From an uncultured Acidaminococcus sp. (GTDB taxonomy: Bacteria > Bacillota_C > Negativicutes > Acidaminococcales > Acidaminococcaceae), in contig OMUE01000160.1 in assembly GCA_900314165.1 (NCBI GenBank), positions 1 to 24,068 of the forward strand: a stretch of DNA of 24,068 nt, given 5' to 3'. Under the pieces are notes generated by a model. The model was not told the DNA's origin. It did not search any database and was given only the letters and a program-made list of their open reading frames with translations. Both the position numbers and the translations under genes were made by a program. Shown here one piece after another: positions 7,833-15,811 of this stretch; the stretch's first letter is position 1, and each line of letters begins with the position of its first letter.

Positions 7833-9182
7833 CTAGCCAAAAAAGCTGATGCGGGTCCGCTTTCCATTAGGGGATACGTAGTACAGATTGCCCAAATGCA
7901 GCTTCCCATCCACCAATTCAAAATGAGGAGCTACGATATCCCCGCTTTCGGACTGGATTTCCACATCGCTGAACTGCAGTTTCTTGTATTGGTTGGAGAA
8001 CGTCCCTTTGATGGAGTCGAACTTCACGATGGCATACATGCCCTTGCCGGAATAGAAGGAGCCATAGGTCAGGGTGGACCGGTTATTCCCGTCGCAGATC
8101 ATCTTCAGATCCAACTGTACCAAAGTCCGGAAGTAGGACACGTTAGCCGCATCTTCGCTATGCAGGTCATGGCCACGTACATTGACCTCGTAGGCTTTCG
8201 TATCGATGTTGAAGCCTCCCCAGGCATCGCAGTTGCCGCCGAATACGTCTGCTTTCACGTTTTTGGCCGCAATATAACCGTCCTCATACTTGAAATTTCC
8301 CTTCACGTTGGTAAACTTCAAGCCGGGCAGGTTCAGGTTCTTCATGTACAATTCTCCTACGAACACAGGCTCGGAAATCGGGCCTGTCACCGTAGCCGCC
8401 GCAGACACCCGTTCATGAATATCCAGCCCCGTGCCCAAGGACGAAGGGTTCAGGCCCCGGATGCCCAGGTTCAGGTCACAGGTAGAGACTTTTGGTTTCA
8501 AGTCCACAGAACCCTGGAGATCCACCCCGTGGCCTTCCAGGGTACCGGCCAGTTCTCCCGTAGAAAAGTCGATGTCCAGCTTGTCTTTGCTGTTATAGTG
8601 GATATCCGCATTCACGTCCGTAAATTTGTGCAACCGCTGCTTGAAGTGGATGGTCACATAGCAGTGATTCAGCTTCAGGGCCACATCCAGATTCTTCAAC
8701 TTAATATCGAAATTCCGCTTCTTCTTTTCCCCTTTTTTCTGAGGAGGAGTTTTGGGCTTTTCCGCTGCTTTAAAGCCCCGCACGTGCATCTGAGGCGTAA
8801 ACGTCAGCTCGATATCTGCGTTGTCCAGCTCCAGATTCTCAATAGTGCTGGTGGAAATCCGCTTGAACACAATGTCCAGGGGCTTGACCTTGAAAGACCC
8901 GCTGGGAATAGTCACCCGGTTGTTGTCATAGGTGCCCTTCCATTCCAGGTTTTCAAACTTCACGTGGCCCAGCGGCGTTGCCACCAGCCGTTCTACCGTA
9001 ATCGTCCCATCCAGCAGATGCTGTTTCGCGATTTCCCGGTTGAAAATCTGGGCCGCATGGATACTGGCAATATAGGCCAGCCAGGCTATGACTACACAAC
9101 CCAGGAGCAGAGCTCCTGTAATATATTTGATTTTCCTCTTGTGAACGGTCAGTAACCGTTTCAAAATGGCAAACCGTTTCAT
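7833..9182 (-). CDS. AsmA/TamB-like envelope protein
   Basis: This 449-residue protein has a short basic N-terminus, one membrane anchor (about residues 20-40), and a long extracytoplasmic part made mainly of alternating beta-strand sequence typical of AsmA-like proteins: segments such as KPLDIVFKRISTSTIENLEL and NADIELTF, then a Lys/Pro-rich linker (about 138-157), then further beta repeats. AsmA-family proteins are thought to form grooved bridges that move phospholipids between inner and outer membranes, so the gene points to a diderm cell. It starts 5 nt after the rpe stop codon with only a weak AAAGAG upstream, so it probably depends on coupling to rpe. It is the last gene of the large operon. 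No catalytic motif is visible. The family assignment is by overall architecture and is moderately sure. Confidence 0.72.
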   Translation of the reverse strand: MKRFAILKRLLTVHKRKIKYITGALLLGCVVIAWLAYIASIHAAQIFNREIAKQHLLDGTITVERLVATPLGHVKFENLEWKGTYDNNRVTIPSGSFKVKPLDIVFKRISTSTIENLELDNADIELTFTPQMHVRGFKAAEKPKTPPQKKGEKKKRNFDIKLKNLDVALKLNHCYVTIHFKQRLHKFTDVNADIHYNSKDKLDIDFSTGELAGTLEGHGVDLQGSVDLKPKVSTCDLNLGIRGLNPSSLGTGLDIHERVSAAATVTGPISEPVFVGELYMKNLNLPGLKFTNVKGNFKYEDGYIAAKNVKADVFGGNCDAWGGFNIDTKAYEVNVRGHDLHSEDAANVSYFRTLVQLDLKMICDGNNRSTLTYGSFYSGKGMYAIVKFDSIKGTFSNQYKKLQFSDVEIQSESGDIVAPHFELVDGKLHLGNLYYVSPNGKRTRISFFG

Positions 9183-9187
9183 ACTCT

Positions 9188-9832
9188 TTATTTGCGCAGG
9201 CTCTGGATGGCGCCGGCCATATCGGGAGCACCGAATACATAGGAACCGGCCACCAGCACCGTGGCCCCGGCAGCCCGTACCTGGGCACCCGTCTTGTCGT
9301 TGATGCCTCCGTCCACCTCGATAAGGGCATCACTGCCCTTGGCTTCCAGCATGGCTTTCAGCCGACGCACCTTATCCACGGTAGTAGGGATGAACTTTTG
9401 TCCTCCAAACCCAGGGTTTACGCTCATGAGCAGGATCATATCCACATAGGGGATGATTTCCTCAATAGCGCACAAGGGCGTAGCCGGATTCAGGGCTACA
9501 CCAGCCTTGATGCCCTTGCTATGCACATTTTCCATAAGCCGGTGCAGGTGGTTCGTGGCCTCCACATGGGCTACAAACATATCGGCACCTGCTGCCACAA
9601 AGCTGTCCACATAGTCCTCCGGCCGCTCTACCATCAGGTGGCAGTCAAAGAACATACCGGTCTTTTTCCGCAGGCACTTCACTACAGGAGCCCCAAAGGT
9701 CAGGTTCGGCACGAAGTGGCCGTCCATTACATCGATATGGACCCAGTCTGCCCCTGCATCCTGCAGTCTGGCCGTCTCTTCTTCCAGGCGAGAAAAATCG
9801 GAAGATAATATAGAAGGTGCAACAATCGTCAT
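9188..9832 (-). CDS. rpe: Ribulose-phosphate 3-epimerase
   Basis: Rpe interconverts ribulose 5-phosphate and xylulose 5-phosphate in the pentose phosphate pathway. The 214-residue TIM barrel is full length. Visible motifs are VAPSILSSDF at 4-13, VHIDVMDGHFVPN at 31-43 (metal ligands His32 and Asp34), DCHLMVE at 63-69 (His65), the SVNPGFGGQKF phosphate loop at 137-147, and EVDGGIN at 172-178 (Asp174). It lies 4 nt after rsgA, the conserved rsgA-rpe order of Firmicutes. Its substrate ribulose 5-phosphate is also the RibBA substrate, but the two genes are in different operons here. Confidence 0.98.
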   Translation of the reverse strand: MTIVAPSILSSDFSRLEEETARLQDAGADWVHIDVMDGHFVPNLTFGAPVVKCLRKKTGMFFDCHLMVERPEDYVDSFVAAGADMFVAHVEATNHLHRLMENVHSKGIKAGVALNPATPLCAIEEIIPYVDMILLMSVNPGFGGQKFIPTTVDKVRRLKAMLEAKGSDALIEVDGGINDKTGAQVRAAGATVLVAGSYVFGAPDMAGAIQSLRK

Positions 9833-9836
9833 AGCA

Positions 9837-10715
9837 TTAACCTCTTTTCTTTTGCGCCGCCAGTTCCTGGCGGATGGTCACATAGGATTCATACCGGCTG
9901 GACGCGATCTCTCCTGCCGCCACCGCTTCTTTCACCCGGCAGTCCGGCTCATGGGTATGGCTGCAGCCTGTAAACCGGCACTGGCCCAGATAGGGCTGGA
10001 ATTCCCGGAAACCTGCTGCGGCGTCTTCCATAACCAGTTCTGCCAGGTCGATATTCCCGAAACCGGGCGTGTCCACTATATAACCGCCCTGGAAGGGCAG
10101 CAGCTGGGCAAAACGGGTGGTATGGCGTCCTCTACCGATTTTCTGGCTCACATCCCCGGTCTTCAGGGTCAGGTGCGGATCCAGATGATTCAATAAAGTG
10201 GATTTTCCTACGCCGGATGGACCGCCAAAGGCCACAATATGGCCTGCTGCTTTTTGTCGCAGCTCATCCAGCCCCAGGCCCGCTTTAGCCTGGACGGCCA
10301 GGACGGGATAGCCCAGCGGCTCATAGATACTGCGGAATTTATCAATTAGGCCTTCCGGCGCCAGGTCGCACTTGTTCAGCACCAGGGCGGCAGGTATGCC
10401 GGCCGTTTCCGCCAGCGCCAGCAGCTTGTCCACCAGCAGGAAGCTGGGATCCGGATTTTTACAGGCAAACACAGCCATGAGCCAGTCCAGATTGGCCACC
10501 AATGGCCGCTGCAGCAGGTTCTTCCGGGGCAGGATCTGGGAAATCATCCCTTCCTGGCCCTCGCTGTCCACCAGTACCTGGTCTCCTGCCGCCATGAGGA
10601 AGCGGCGCTGCTTCATGCGGCCTTTCACCTTGCAGGTGTACAGCTGGCCATCCTGGCCTTCCACATAGTAATAGCCATTATACGTTTTGATAATGCGTCC
10701 GGTAATCTCACTCAC
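9837..10715 (-). CDS. rsgA: Ribosome small-subunit biogenesis GTPase RsgA
   Basis: RsgA is a circularly permuted GTPase that checks late maturation of the 30S subunit. The 292-residue protein has an N-terminal OB fold (about 1-70), then the G motifs in permuted order: NKCD (G4, 114-117), GPSGVGKS (G1, 165-172) and DTPG (G3, 215-218). A C-terminal zinc site follows, with Cys246, Cys251, His253 and Cys259. The start is GTG at 10715, overlapping the kinase stop codon by 4 nt (GTGA), with GGAGG 10 nt upstream inside the kinase gene. Its position after the PASTA kinase is conserved in Firmicutes. Confidence 0.98.
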   Translation of the reverse strand: MSEITGRIIKTYNGYYYVEGQDGQLYTCKVKGRMKQRRFLMAAGDQVLVDSEGQEGMISQILPRKNLLQRPLVANLDWLMAVFACKNPDPSFLLVDKLLALAETAGIPAALVLNKCDLAPEGLIDKFRSIYEPLGYPVLAVQAKAGLGLDELRQKAAGHIVAFGGPSGVGKSTLLNHLDPHLTLKTGDVSQKIGRGRHTTRFAQLLPFQGGYIVDTPGFGNIDLAELVMEDAAAGFREFQPYLGQCRFTGCSHTHEPDCRVKEAVAAGEIASSRYESYVTIRQELAAQKKRG

Positions 10716-12682
10716 AGGGATTTATCCTCCGCCAAAGCGCCGTTTACATAGATCTGTACGTTTGCTCCCTCGCCCAGATTGACCTGACGGGTAATGGTGG
10801 TTCCCGGAGGTACGGCGCCGGAAAAGACGGTTCGGGAACCGGCAGCATCAGATGCCACGATTTTCACATTTTTCGGAGCGCCCTTACCGGGTACCGTGTA
10901 CGTAATGGTCCTGGTTCTGGCTCCGTTCGTATTGGTTTCCGGTTTCTTTTCCTCTTTCTTGCCGGCGGAAACCGTCAGGCTGACGCTGCTGCCTTTTTCT
11001 ACCACTTCTCCGGCCTCAGGGCTGGAGGACAGCACCGTTCCTTTTGCTTTATCACTGTTTGTCTCGCTGAGCTGGCCAATAACAAGGCCCATCTTGCTCA
11101 GCTTGCTCTTGGCTTCCGCCAGGCTCAGGCCTTCCAGGGAAGGGACTTCCGACTGGCTGCCGCTGATATTCACCACCAGGTCCACGCTGGTTCCCGGTTC
11201 TACTTTCTTATTCGGTGCGATGCTTTGGGACACTACAGCTCCCTTCGGCACGCTGGAATCGGCCTTTACAGAGACGGATCCTACCTTCAGTTTCGCTTTT
11301 TCCAACATGACGGTAGCTTCCGCCAGGGATTTCTTCTTCACATCCGGCACGATGCCCGGTTCAGAGCCTTTGCTGACCGTCAGATGAATCTTCCGGCCTT
11401 TCTTGACCTTGCTGTGGCCCTTAGGATCCTGTTTAATGATGTAGCCCGGCTGCACAGTAGCGCTGTAGGCCTCCGTCAACGTAAAGCCTAAATCCGCTTT
11501 CGTCAGGATGGCTTCCGCTTCTACCACGGTTTTGTTCGTCACATCGGGCACAGTCAGATCTCCGGTTTGGTACCCCACCATAAAATAGATGATGGCACAC
11601 AGGGCAAGGATGGCTCCGATGAAGACGCCCATCATCTTTTTGCTGCCGAAGGGGCCTTTCGGTGGTTCCGTTTTCGCTGCCGGCTTAGCTGCCGGCTCTT
11701 TTTGAACGTAAGGAGGCACCTGGTTCCGGGCAGGCTGGGCCTTCATAAGGCCGTCCAGCATTTCCGCCTTGCTGATGACCATGGTTTCTTCGCTGACCGG
11801 CTGTTTCGGTACCGGCGGCTGCTCCCAATCCTCTCCCAGGTAGCCAGCTTCCCCTAACAGATGCGTCTGGGCTTTTTTCAAGTCCCTCAGGAAATCTTCC
11901 GCAGAGGCGTAGCGGAGTTTCGGATTTTTAGCCAGCGCTTTCGTAATGATGTTGTCCAGATAATAAGGAATATCCGGATCATACCGTCTGGCAGAAGGGG
12001 TGGTGGATTCCAGGTGCTGACGGGCCACTTCCATAGGCGTATTGCCATCATAGGGCAGTTTTCCGGTCAACATTTCGAATAATACCACACCCAGGGAATA
12101 CAGGTCGGACTGAGGCGTTACAGGCTGGCCTGCTGCCTGTTCTGGAGACAGGTAGTATACGGATCCCAGGACATTCTTTTCCTGGCTGCTGTTAGCCTGC
12201 TGGCCAAAGGCTCTGGCAATGCCAAAGTCCGTAATCTTGGCAACACCCTTCGTGTCGATGAGGATGTTCTGACTCTTCACATCGCAATGGACGATGGCGT
12301 GATCATGAGCCTGCTTCAGGGCAGAGGCAATCCCGATGGCATACCGGACAGCCGTCTTGCAATCCAAAGGGCCGTTGTCTTCAATGACTTCCTTCAAGGA
12401 ACGGCCTACCACATATTCCATGACGATGTAGTAGATGTCGTGTTCATTGCCACAATCGTAGATATTCACAATGTTGGGGTGGGACAAGCCTGCCGCATTG
12501 CAGGCTTCCTGCCGGAACCGGGCCACGAATTGCTTATCCTGGATAAACTGGTCCCGCAGGATCTTAATGCCCACGTCCCGGTGCAGCACTGCATCATAGC
12601 CGTGGAACACCTCAGCCATGCCGCCGCCACCAATCTTATCGATTATCTCATAACGACCGTTTAAGGTAATTCTCCCGTCCAT
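10712..12682 (-). CDS. prkC: PASTA-domain serine/threonine protein kinase (PrkC/PknB type)
   Basis: These membrane kinases sense peptidoglycan or lipid II through outer PASTA domains and phosphorylate cell-wall, division and translation proteins. The 656-residue protein has a kinase domain (about 10-270) with glycine loop IGGGGMAEVF (17-26), Lys40, Glu59, catalytic loop HCDVKSQN (132-139), DFG (152-154) and SPEQ (179-182). A linker, one membrane segment (about 350-370) and three PASTA repeats (about 376-437, 444-506, 512-572) follow. The end is a further beta-rich domain (about 588-650). Unusually, the HRD arginine is Cys133 and the usual proline after the catalytic lysine is Ser137. All residues needed for catalysis (K40, E59, D134, N139, D152) are present. 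It shares one base with the phosphatase stop codon (TAATG) and has GGAGG at good spacing. Confidence 0.96.
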   Translation of the reverse strand: MDGRITLNGRYEIIDKIGGGGMAEVFHGYDAVLHRDVGIKILRDQFIQDKQFVARFRQEACNAAGLSHPNIVNIYDCGNEHDIYYIVMEYVVGRSLKEVIEDNGPLDCKTAVRYAIGIASALKQAHDHAIVHCDVKSQNILIDTKGVAKITDFGIARAFGQQANSSQEKNVLGSVYYLSPEQAAGQPVTPQSDLYSLGVVLFEMLTGKLPYDGNTPMEVARQHLESTTPSARRYDPDIPYYLDNIITKALAKNPKLRYASAEDFLRDLKKAQTHLLGEAGYLGEDWEQPPVPKQPVSEETMVISKAEMLDGLMKAQPARNQVPPYVQKEPAAKPAAKTEPPKGPFGSKKMMGVFIGAILALCAIIYFMVGYQTGDLTVPDVTNKTVVEAEAILTKADLGFTLTEAYSATVQPGYIIKQDPKGHSKVKKGRKIHLTVSKGSEPGIVPDVKKKSLAEATVMLEKAKLKVGSVSVKADSSVPKGAVVSQSIAPNKKVEPGTSVDLVVNISGSQSEVPSLEGLSLAEAKSKLSKMGLVIGQLSETNSDKAKGTVLSSSPEAGEVVEKGSSVSLTVSAGKKEEKKPETNTNGARTRTITYTVPGKGAPKNVKIVASDAAGSRTVFSGAVPPGTTITRQVNLGEGANVQIYVNGALAEDKSL

Positions 12683-13398
12683 TATGCAGCCTCCAAATCT
12701 ATGACGATGAAGGAAATATTGTCATCGCCGCCAGCTGTCATGGCACCATTCATGAGCCCGTCTGCCAGTCGTTCCAGATTTTTATCTCCCATAATCTGTT
12801 CAATTTCCGCTTCTGTTATCATATTGGTCAGGCCATCGGAGCAGATCAGCAGCTTCTGGGCCCCGTTCAGCAGGATTTCAAAGGTATCCACCTGCACCTG
12901 GGGTGCCACACCGATAGCCCGGGTGATCATGTGTTTCTTGTTGGAAGTTTCTGCTTCTTCCGGCGTCATCTGTTTCTGGCGTACCAGTTCAGCTACATAA
13001 CTGTGGTCACTGGTCACCTGCCGCAGCACGCCTTCCTGCCATACATAGATACGGCTGTCCCCTACATGGCCTACGAAAGCGTTGTAAGGATTGGGCAGGT
13101 ACACAGCTGTCAGAGTAGTCCCCATGCCTTTGAAGTTCTGTTTTACCAGGGACAGTTCCCAGACTTTCTTATTGATATTCTGGATGCTGCGTTCCAAAAA
13201 GGGCAGGATATCCTGCCGGGCAAGGCCTGACAGATCCAGCCGGCTCAGCTGCTGGACAGCTTCAAAGCTGGCAACTTCCCCGGCATCTGCACCGCCCATG
13301 CCATCGGCTATAGCATACAGATCCGGTTCCCGGACCAGGATGCTGTCCTCATTTTTAGGACGTACCAATCCTCTGTTCGTCCTGCTCACTGCTTTCAT
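12682..13398 (-). CDS. stp: PP2C-family protein phosphatase (Stp/PrpC type)
   Basis: This metal-dependent phosphatase reverses phosphorylation by the neighbouring PASTA kinase. The 238-residue protein carries the PP2C motifs in order: NEDS (16-19), ADGMGG (31-36), GMGTTL (91-96), GHVGDSR (110-116), SDHS (130-133), CSDGL (186-190) and GGDDN (223-227). The metal-binding aspartates (18, 32, 188, 225/226) are all there. There is no membrane segment, so it is cytosolic. It overlaps rlmN by 4 nt (ATGA) and the kinase by 1 nt, giving a fixed kinase/phosphatase pair. The symbol prpC is used in Bacillus. Confidence 0.97.
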   Translation of the reverse strand: MKAVSRTNRGLVRPKNEDSILVREPDLYAIADGMGGADAGEVASFEAVQQLSRLDLSGLARQDILPFLERSIQNINKKVWELSLVKQNFKGMGTTLTAVYLPNPYNAFVGHVGDSRIYVWQEGVLRQVTSDHSYVAELVRQKQMTPEEAETSNKKHMITRAIGVAPQVQVDTFEILLNGAQKLLICSDGLTNMITEAEIEQIMGDKNLERLADGLMNGAMTAGGDDNISFIVIDLEAA

Positions 13399-14453
13399 TT
13401 CCGTGCCTCCTTTAAAGCACTGGCCCGCAGCTGTCCGCAGGCTGCATTAATATCTTTGCCCATTTCCTTGCGTACCGTCACATTGATATGCCGTTTCTTC
13501 AGCATTTGGAAGAAGCGGTTCACCTGTTGGTCACTGGGACGGGCAAAGCCCTTTTCCGGAACAGGGTTGGCCGGAATCAGGTTCACTACACACTCTTTCT
13601 GCTGCAACAGGTCTGCTAACGCCCGGGCATCTTCAGCTCCGTCGTTGATGCCTGCCAACAGGATGTATTCATACATGACCTGGCGGCCATTACTCTTTTC
13701 GTAAGCATCTGCTGCGGCGATGACCTCCGGGAACGGATATTTGCTATTAATAGGCATAAGCCGGTTCCGGATGGCCTGGACGGCGCTGTGCAGGGAAATA
13801 GCCAGGTTGATGTTCCTCCCCAGCTCTGTCATCTTCCGGATGCCCGGCACGATACCACAGGTGGAGATGGTCATATTCCGGTAGCCTATGCACTGACCCC
13901 GATCGCTGTGCAGGATATCCAGAGCCTGCAGCACATTATCCAGGTTCAGCATAGGTTCCCCGCTGCCCATGACCACTACCCGACTGACCCGCTCTCCCGT
14001 TTGCTGCAGCTGACTTTGGAAATAATACAGCTGTACCAGGATTTCTGCCGGGGTCAGGTTCCGCACGAAACCGTGGAGGCCGCTGGCGCAGAAGGCACAA
14101 TTCATGGCACAGCCCACCTGGGAAGACAGGCATACGCTGTAGCCGTAGTCGTGATGCATGAGCACCGTCTCCACAGAAGATCCGTCCATCAATTCCAGCA
14201 GTACTTTGTGGGTCAAGCCATCCTGGCTTTTGTATTCCTTCAACACTTTCACCTGGGCTGTGCCGATGGTGTAGTGCTCAGCCAACGTTTCCCGATCCTG
14301 CTTGGACAGGTTCGTCATGTCCTGGAAATCCACGGCGGACTTTTCATACAGCCAGCGGAACACCTGTTCCGCCCGGAATTTTTTGAAGCCCAACTGGCCC
14401 AGTTCTTCCTGGAGAGCTGGCAGCGACAGGCCCAAAATCTCTTTCTTACTCAT
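13395..14453 (-). CDS. rlmN: Dual-specificity 23S rRNA/tRNA adenine-C2 methyltransferase RlmN
   Basis: RlmN is a radical-SAM enzyme that methylates A2503 of 23S rRNA and A37 of some tRNAs, affecting translational fidelity. The 352-residue protein has the cluster motif CAMNCAFC (Cys115, Cys119, Cys122), an N-terminal HTH-like RNA-binding region (about 1-100), GSGEPMLN in the middle, and the second catalytic cysteine, Cys339, in DINAACGQL near the C-terminus. That cysteine pair supports RlmN function. The ATG overlaps the rsmB end by 8 nt, with GAGG 7 nt upstream. Confidence 0.97.
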   Translation of the reverse strand: MSKKEILGLSLPALQEELGQLGFKKFRAEQVFRWLYEKSAVDFQDMTNLSKQDRETLAEHYTIGTAQVKVLKEYKSQDGLTHKVLLELMDGSSVETVLMHHDYGYSVCLSSQVGCAMNCAFCASGLHGFVRNLTPAEILVQLYYFQSQLQQTGERVSRVVVMGSGEPMLNLDNVLQALDILHSDRGQCIGYRNMTISTCGIVPGIRKMTELGRNINLAISLHSAVQAIRNRLMPINSKYPFPEVIAAADAYEKSNGRQVMYEYILLAGINDGAEDARALADLLQQKECVVNLIPANPVPEKGFARPSDQQVNRFFQMLKKRHINVTVRKEMGKDINAACGQLRASALKEARK

Positions 14454-15798
14454 TCACGTCCCTCTTTCGTTCAAAAAGGCACAGATAAAAACCATCTATA
14501 TGATCCCTATAGGGCAGGAGCTGCAGTTCTTCTACCAGCTCCCCTGTCACAGGGTGGGCAAAGGGCACGGAGACAAATTCCGGATGGTGTTCCAGGAACC
14601 AGGTCCTTACCCTCGTATTTTCATCCTGTTCCAGGGTACAGGTGCTGTACAGCAGCCGTCCCCCGGGTTTCACATAGCGGGCGGCGTTGTCCAGAATCTT
14701 CTTCTGGAGAGGCGGGAACTGGCTTAGCTTCCGCTCTTCCTTAGTCCAGCGGGCTTCCGGCCGCCGGTTCAATACCCCCAGACCGCTGCAGGGAGCGTCC
14801 ACCAGCACCCGGTCCGCAATACCGGTCCATTCCGGCCGGAACACGGTTCCGTCCTGGAGGCAGGTCTCTATGCAATCCAGCCCCAGACGGGCCGCATTCT
14901 CCCGGATCAGGGCCAATTTATGGTCGTAAATATCGCAGGCAAAGATCTTGCCTTCATTATGCATCTTTTGGGCCAAATGGGTCGTCTTGCCCCCCGGAGC
15001 GCTGCACAGATCAATCACCGTCTGTCCCGGTTCCGGAGCCAATACAGCTGCATCCAACATGGAGCTTTCGTCCTGAATATAGACCAGTTCCCCGTATTTT
15101 TTCATGAAGATTTCCATGGAAGGCAGATTTTCGCAAACCAGCCCGTCCGGAGACCACAGGGAAGGCGTAGTTGCAATGCCGTCACCCTTCAGTTGTTCCT
15201 GCAGCTTGTCCCGGGTGGTCTTCAGGGTATTTACCCGCAGGGAAAATACGGGCTTTGCATTATCAAATCGGCAGATAGCTTCCGCGTTTTCCAGTCCATA
15301 TCGGAATTTCCACCGCCGAACCAGCCATTCCGGATGGTATTGCTCCAGGGCGATCCGGGCCAATTCCTGGTTCTCTCCCTTTGGCAGCTGCCATTGATCC
15401 TTTGTCCGGGCCAGTTGCCGCAGTGCTCCGTTTACCAGCCGGGCCGCCCCATCATGGGACCATTTCTTCGCCAGCTTCACGCTTTCGTTGCAGGCCGCAG
15501 AGTCCGGTACCCGGTCCAGATACAGGATCTGGTAGGCTCCAAGCCGAAGGATGGCCAGCACGGTCCTATCCAGCTTCCGCAGGGCCCGATTTACCACCTT
15601 TTCCAGATACCAGTCCAGGGTACCCATGGTCTTTACCGTGCCGTACACCAGCTCCGTGCAGAACCTTCTATCTAATTGAGACAAAGGAGCCCCACGCAAA
15701 GCCTGGAATACTGCCAGGTTTGCATAAGCTCCCTTGAAAAATACATCTTGTAAAATCAGCAAAGCCGCTTCCCGCGGATTATTTGTGGTCATGTTCAT
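14446..15798 (-). CDS. rsmB: 16S rRNA m5C967 methyltransferase RsmB
   Basis: RsmB methylates a cytosine of 16S rRNA using SAM. The roughly 450-residue protein has an N-terminal NusB-like RNA-binding domain (about 1-140) and a C-terminal Rossmann methyltransferase domain with DLCSAPGGKTTHLAQ, DAPCSGLG and YSTCTLEQDEN. The two motif cysteines (PCS and STC) are the usual m5C pair. The frame is open to 15897, but that start would overlap the DUF116 gene by 86 nt and adds non-homologous residues. I take ATG 15798; ATG 15810 and ATG 15792 are close alternatives, and none has a strong ribosome site, so coupling to the upstream gene is likely. The end overlaps rlmN by 8 nt. Confidence 0.96.
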   Translation of the reverse strand: MNMTTNNPREAALLILQDVFFKGAYANLAVFQALRGAPLSQLDRRFCTELVYGTVKTMGTLDWYLEKVVNRALRKLDRTVLAILRLGAYQILYLDRVPDSAACNESVKLAKKWSHDGAARLVNGALRQLARTKDQWQLPKGENQELARIALEQYHPEWLVRRWKFRYGLENAEAICRFDNAKPVFSLRVNTLKTTRDKLQEQLKGDGIATTPSLWSPDGLVCENLPSMEIFMKKYGELVYIQDESSMLDAAVLAPEPGQTVIDLCSAPGGKTTHLAQKMHNEGKIFACDIYDHKLALIRENAARLGLDCIETCLQDGTVFRPEWTGIADRVLVDAPCSGLGVLNRRPEARWTKEERKLSQFPPLQKKILDNAARYVKPGGRLLYSTCTLEQDENTRVRTWFLEHHPEFVSVPFAHPVTGELVEELQLLPYRDHIDGFYLCLFERKRDVNE

Positions 15799-15811
15799 TG
15801 AGCTGCCCATC

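Noticed and set aside
7896..9155. 419-codon plus-strand open frame
   Set aside because: It is antisense to the AsmA-like gene, which has a membrane anchor, operon position and coherent beta pattern. The plus-strand product is low-quality antisense translation.
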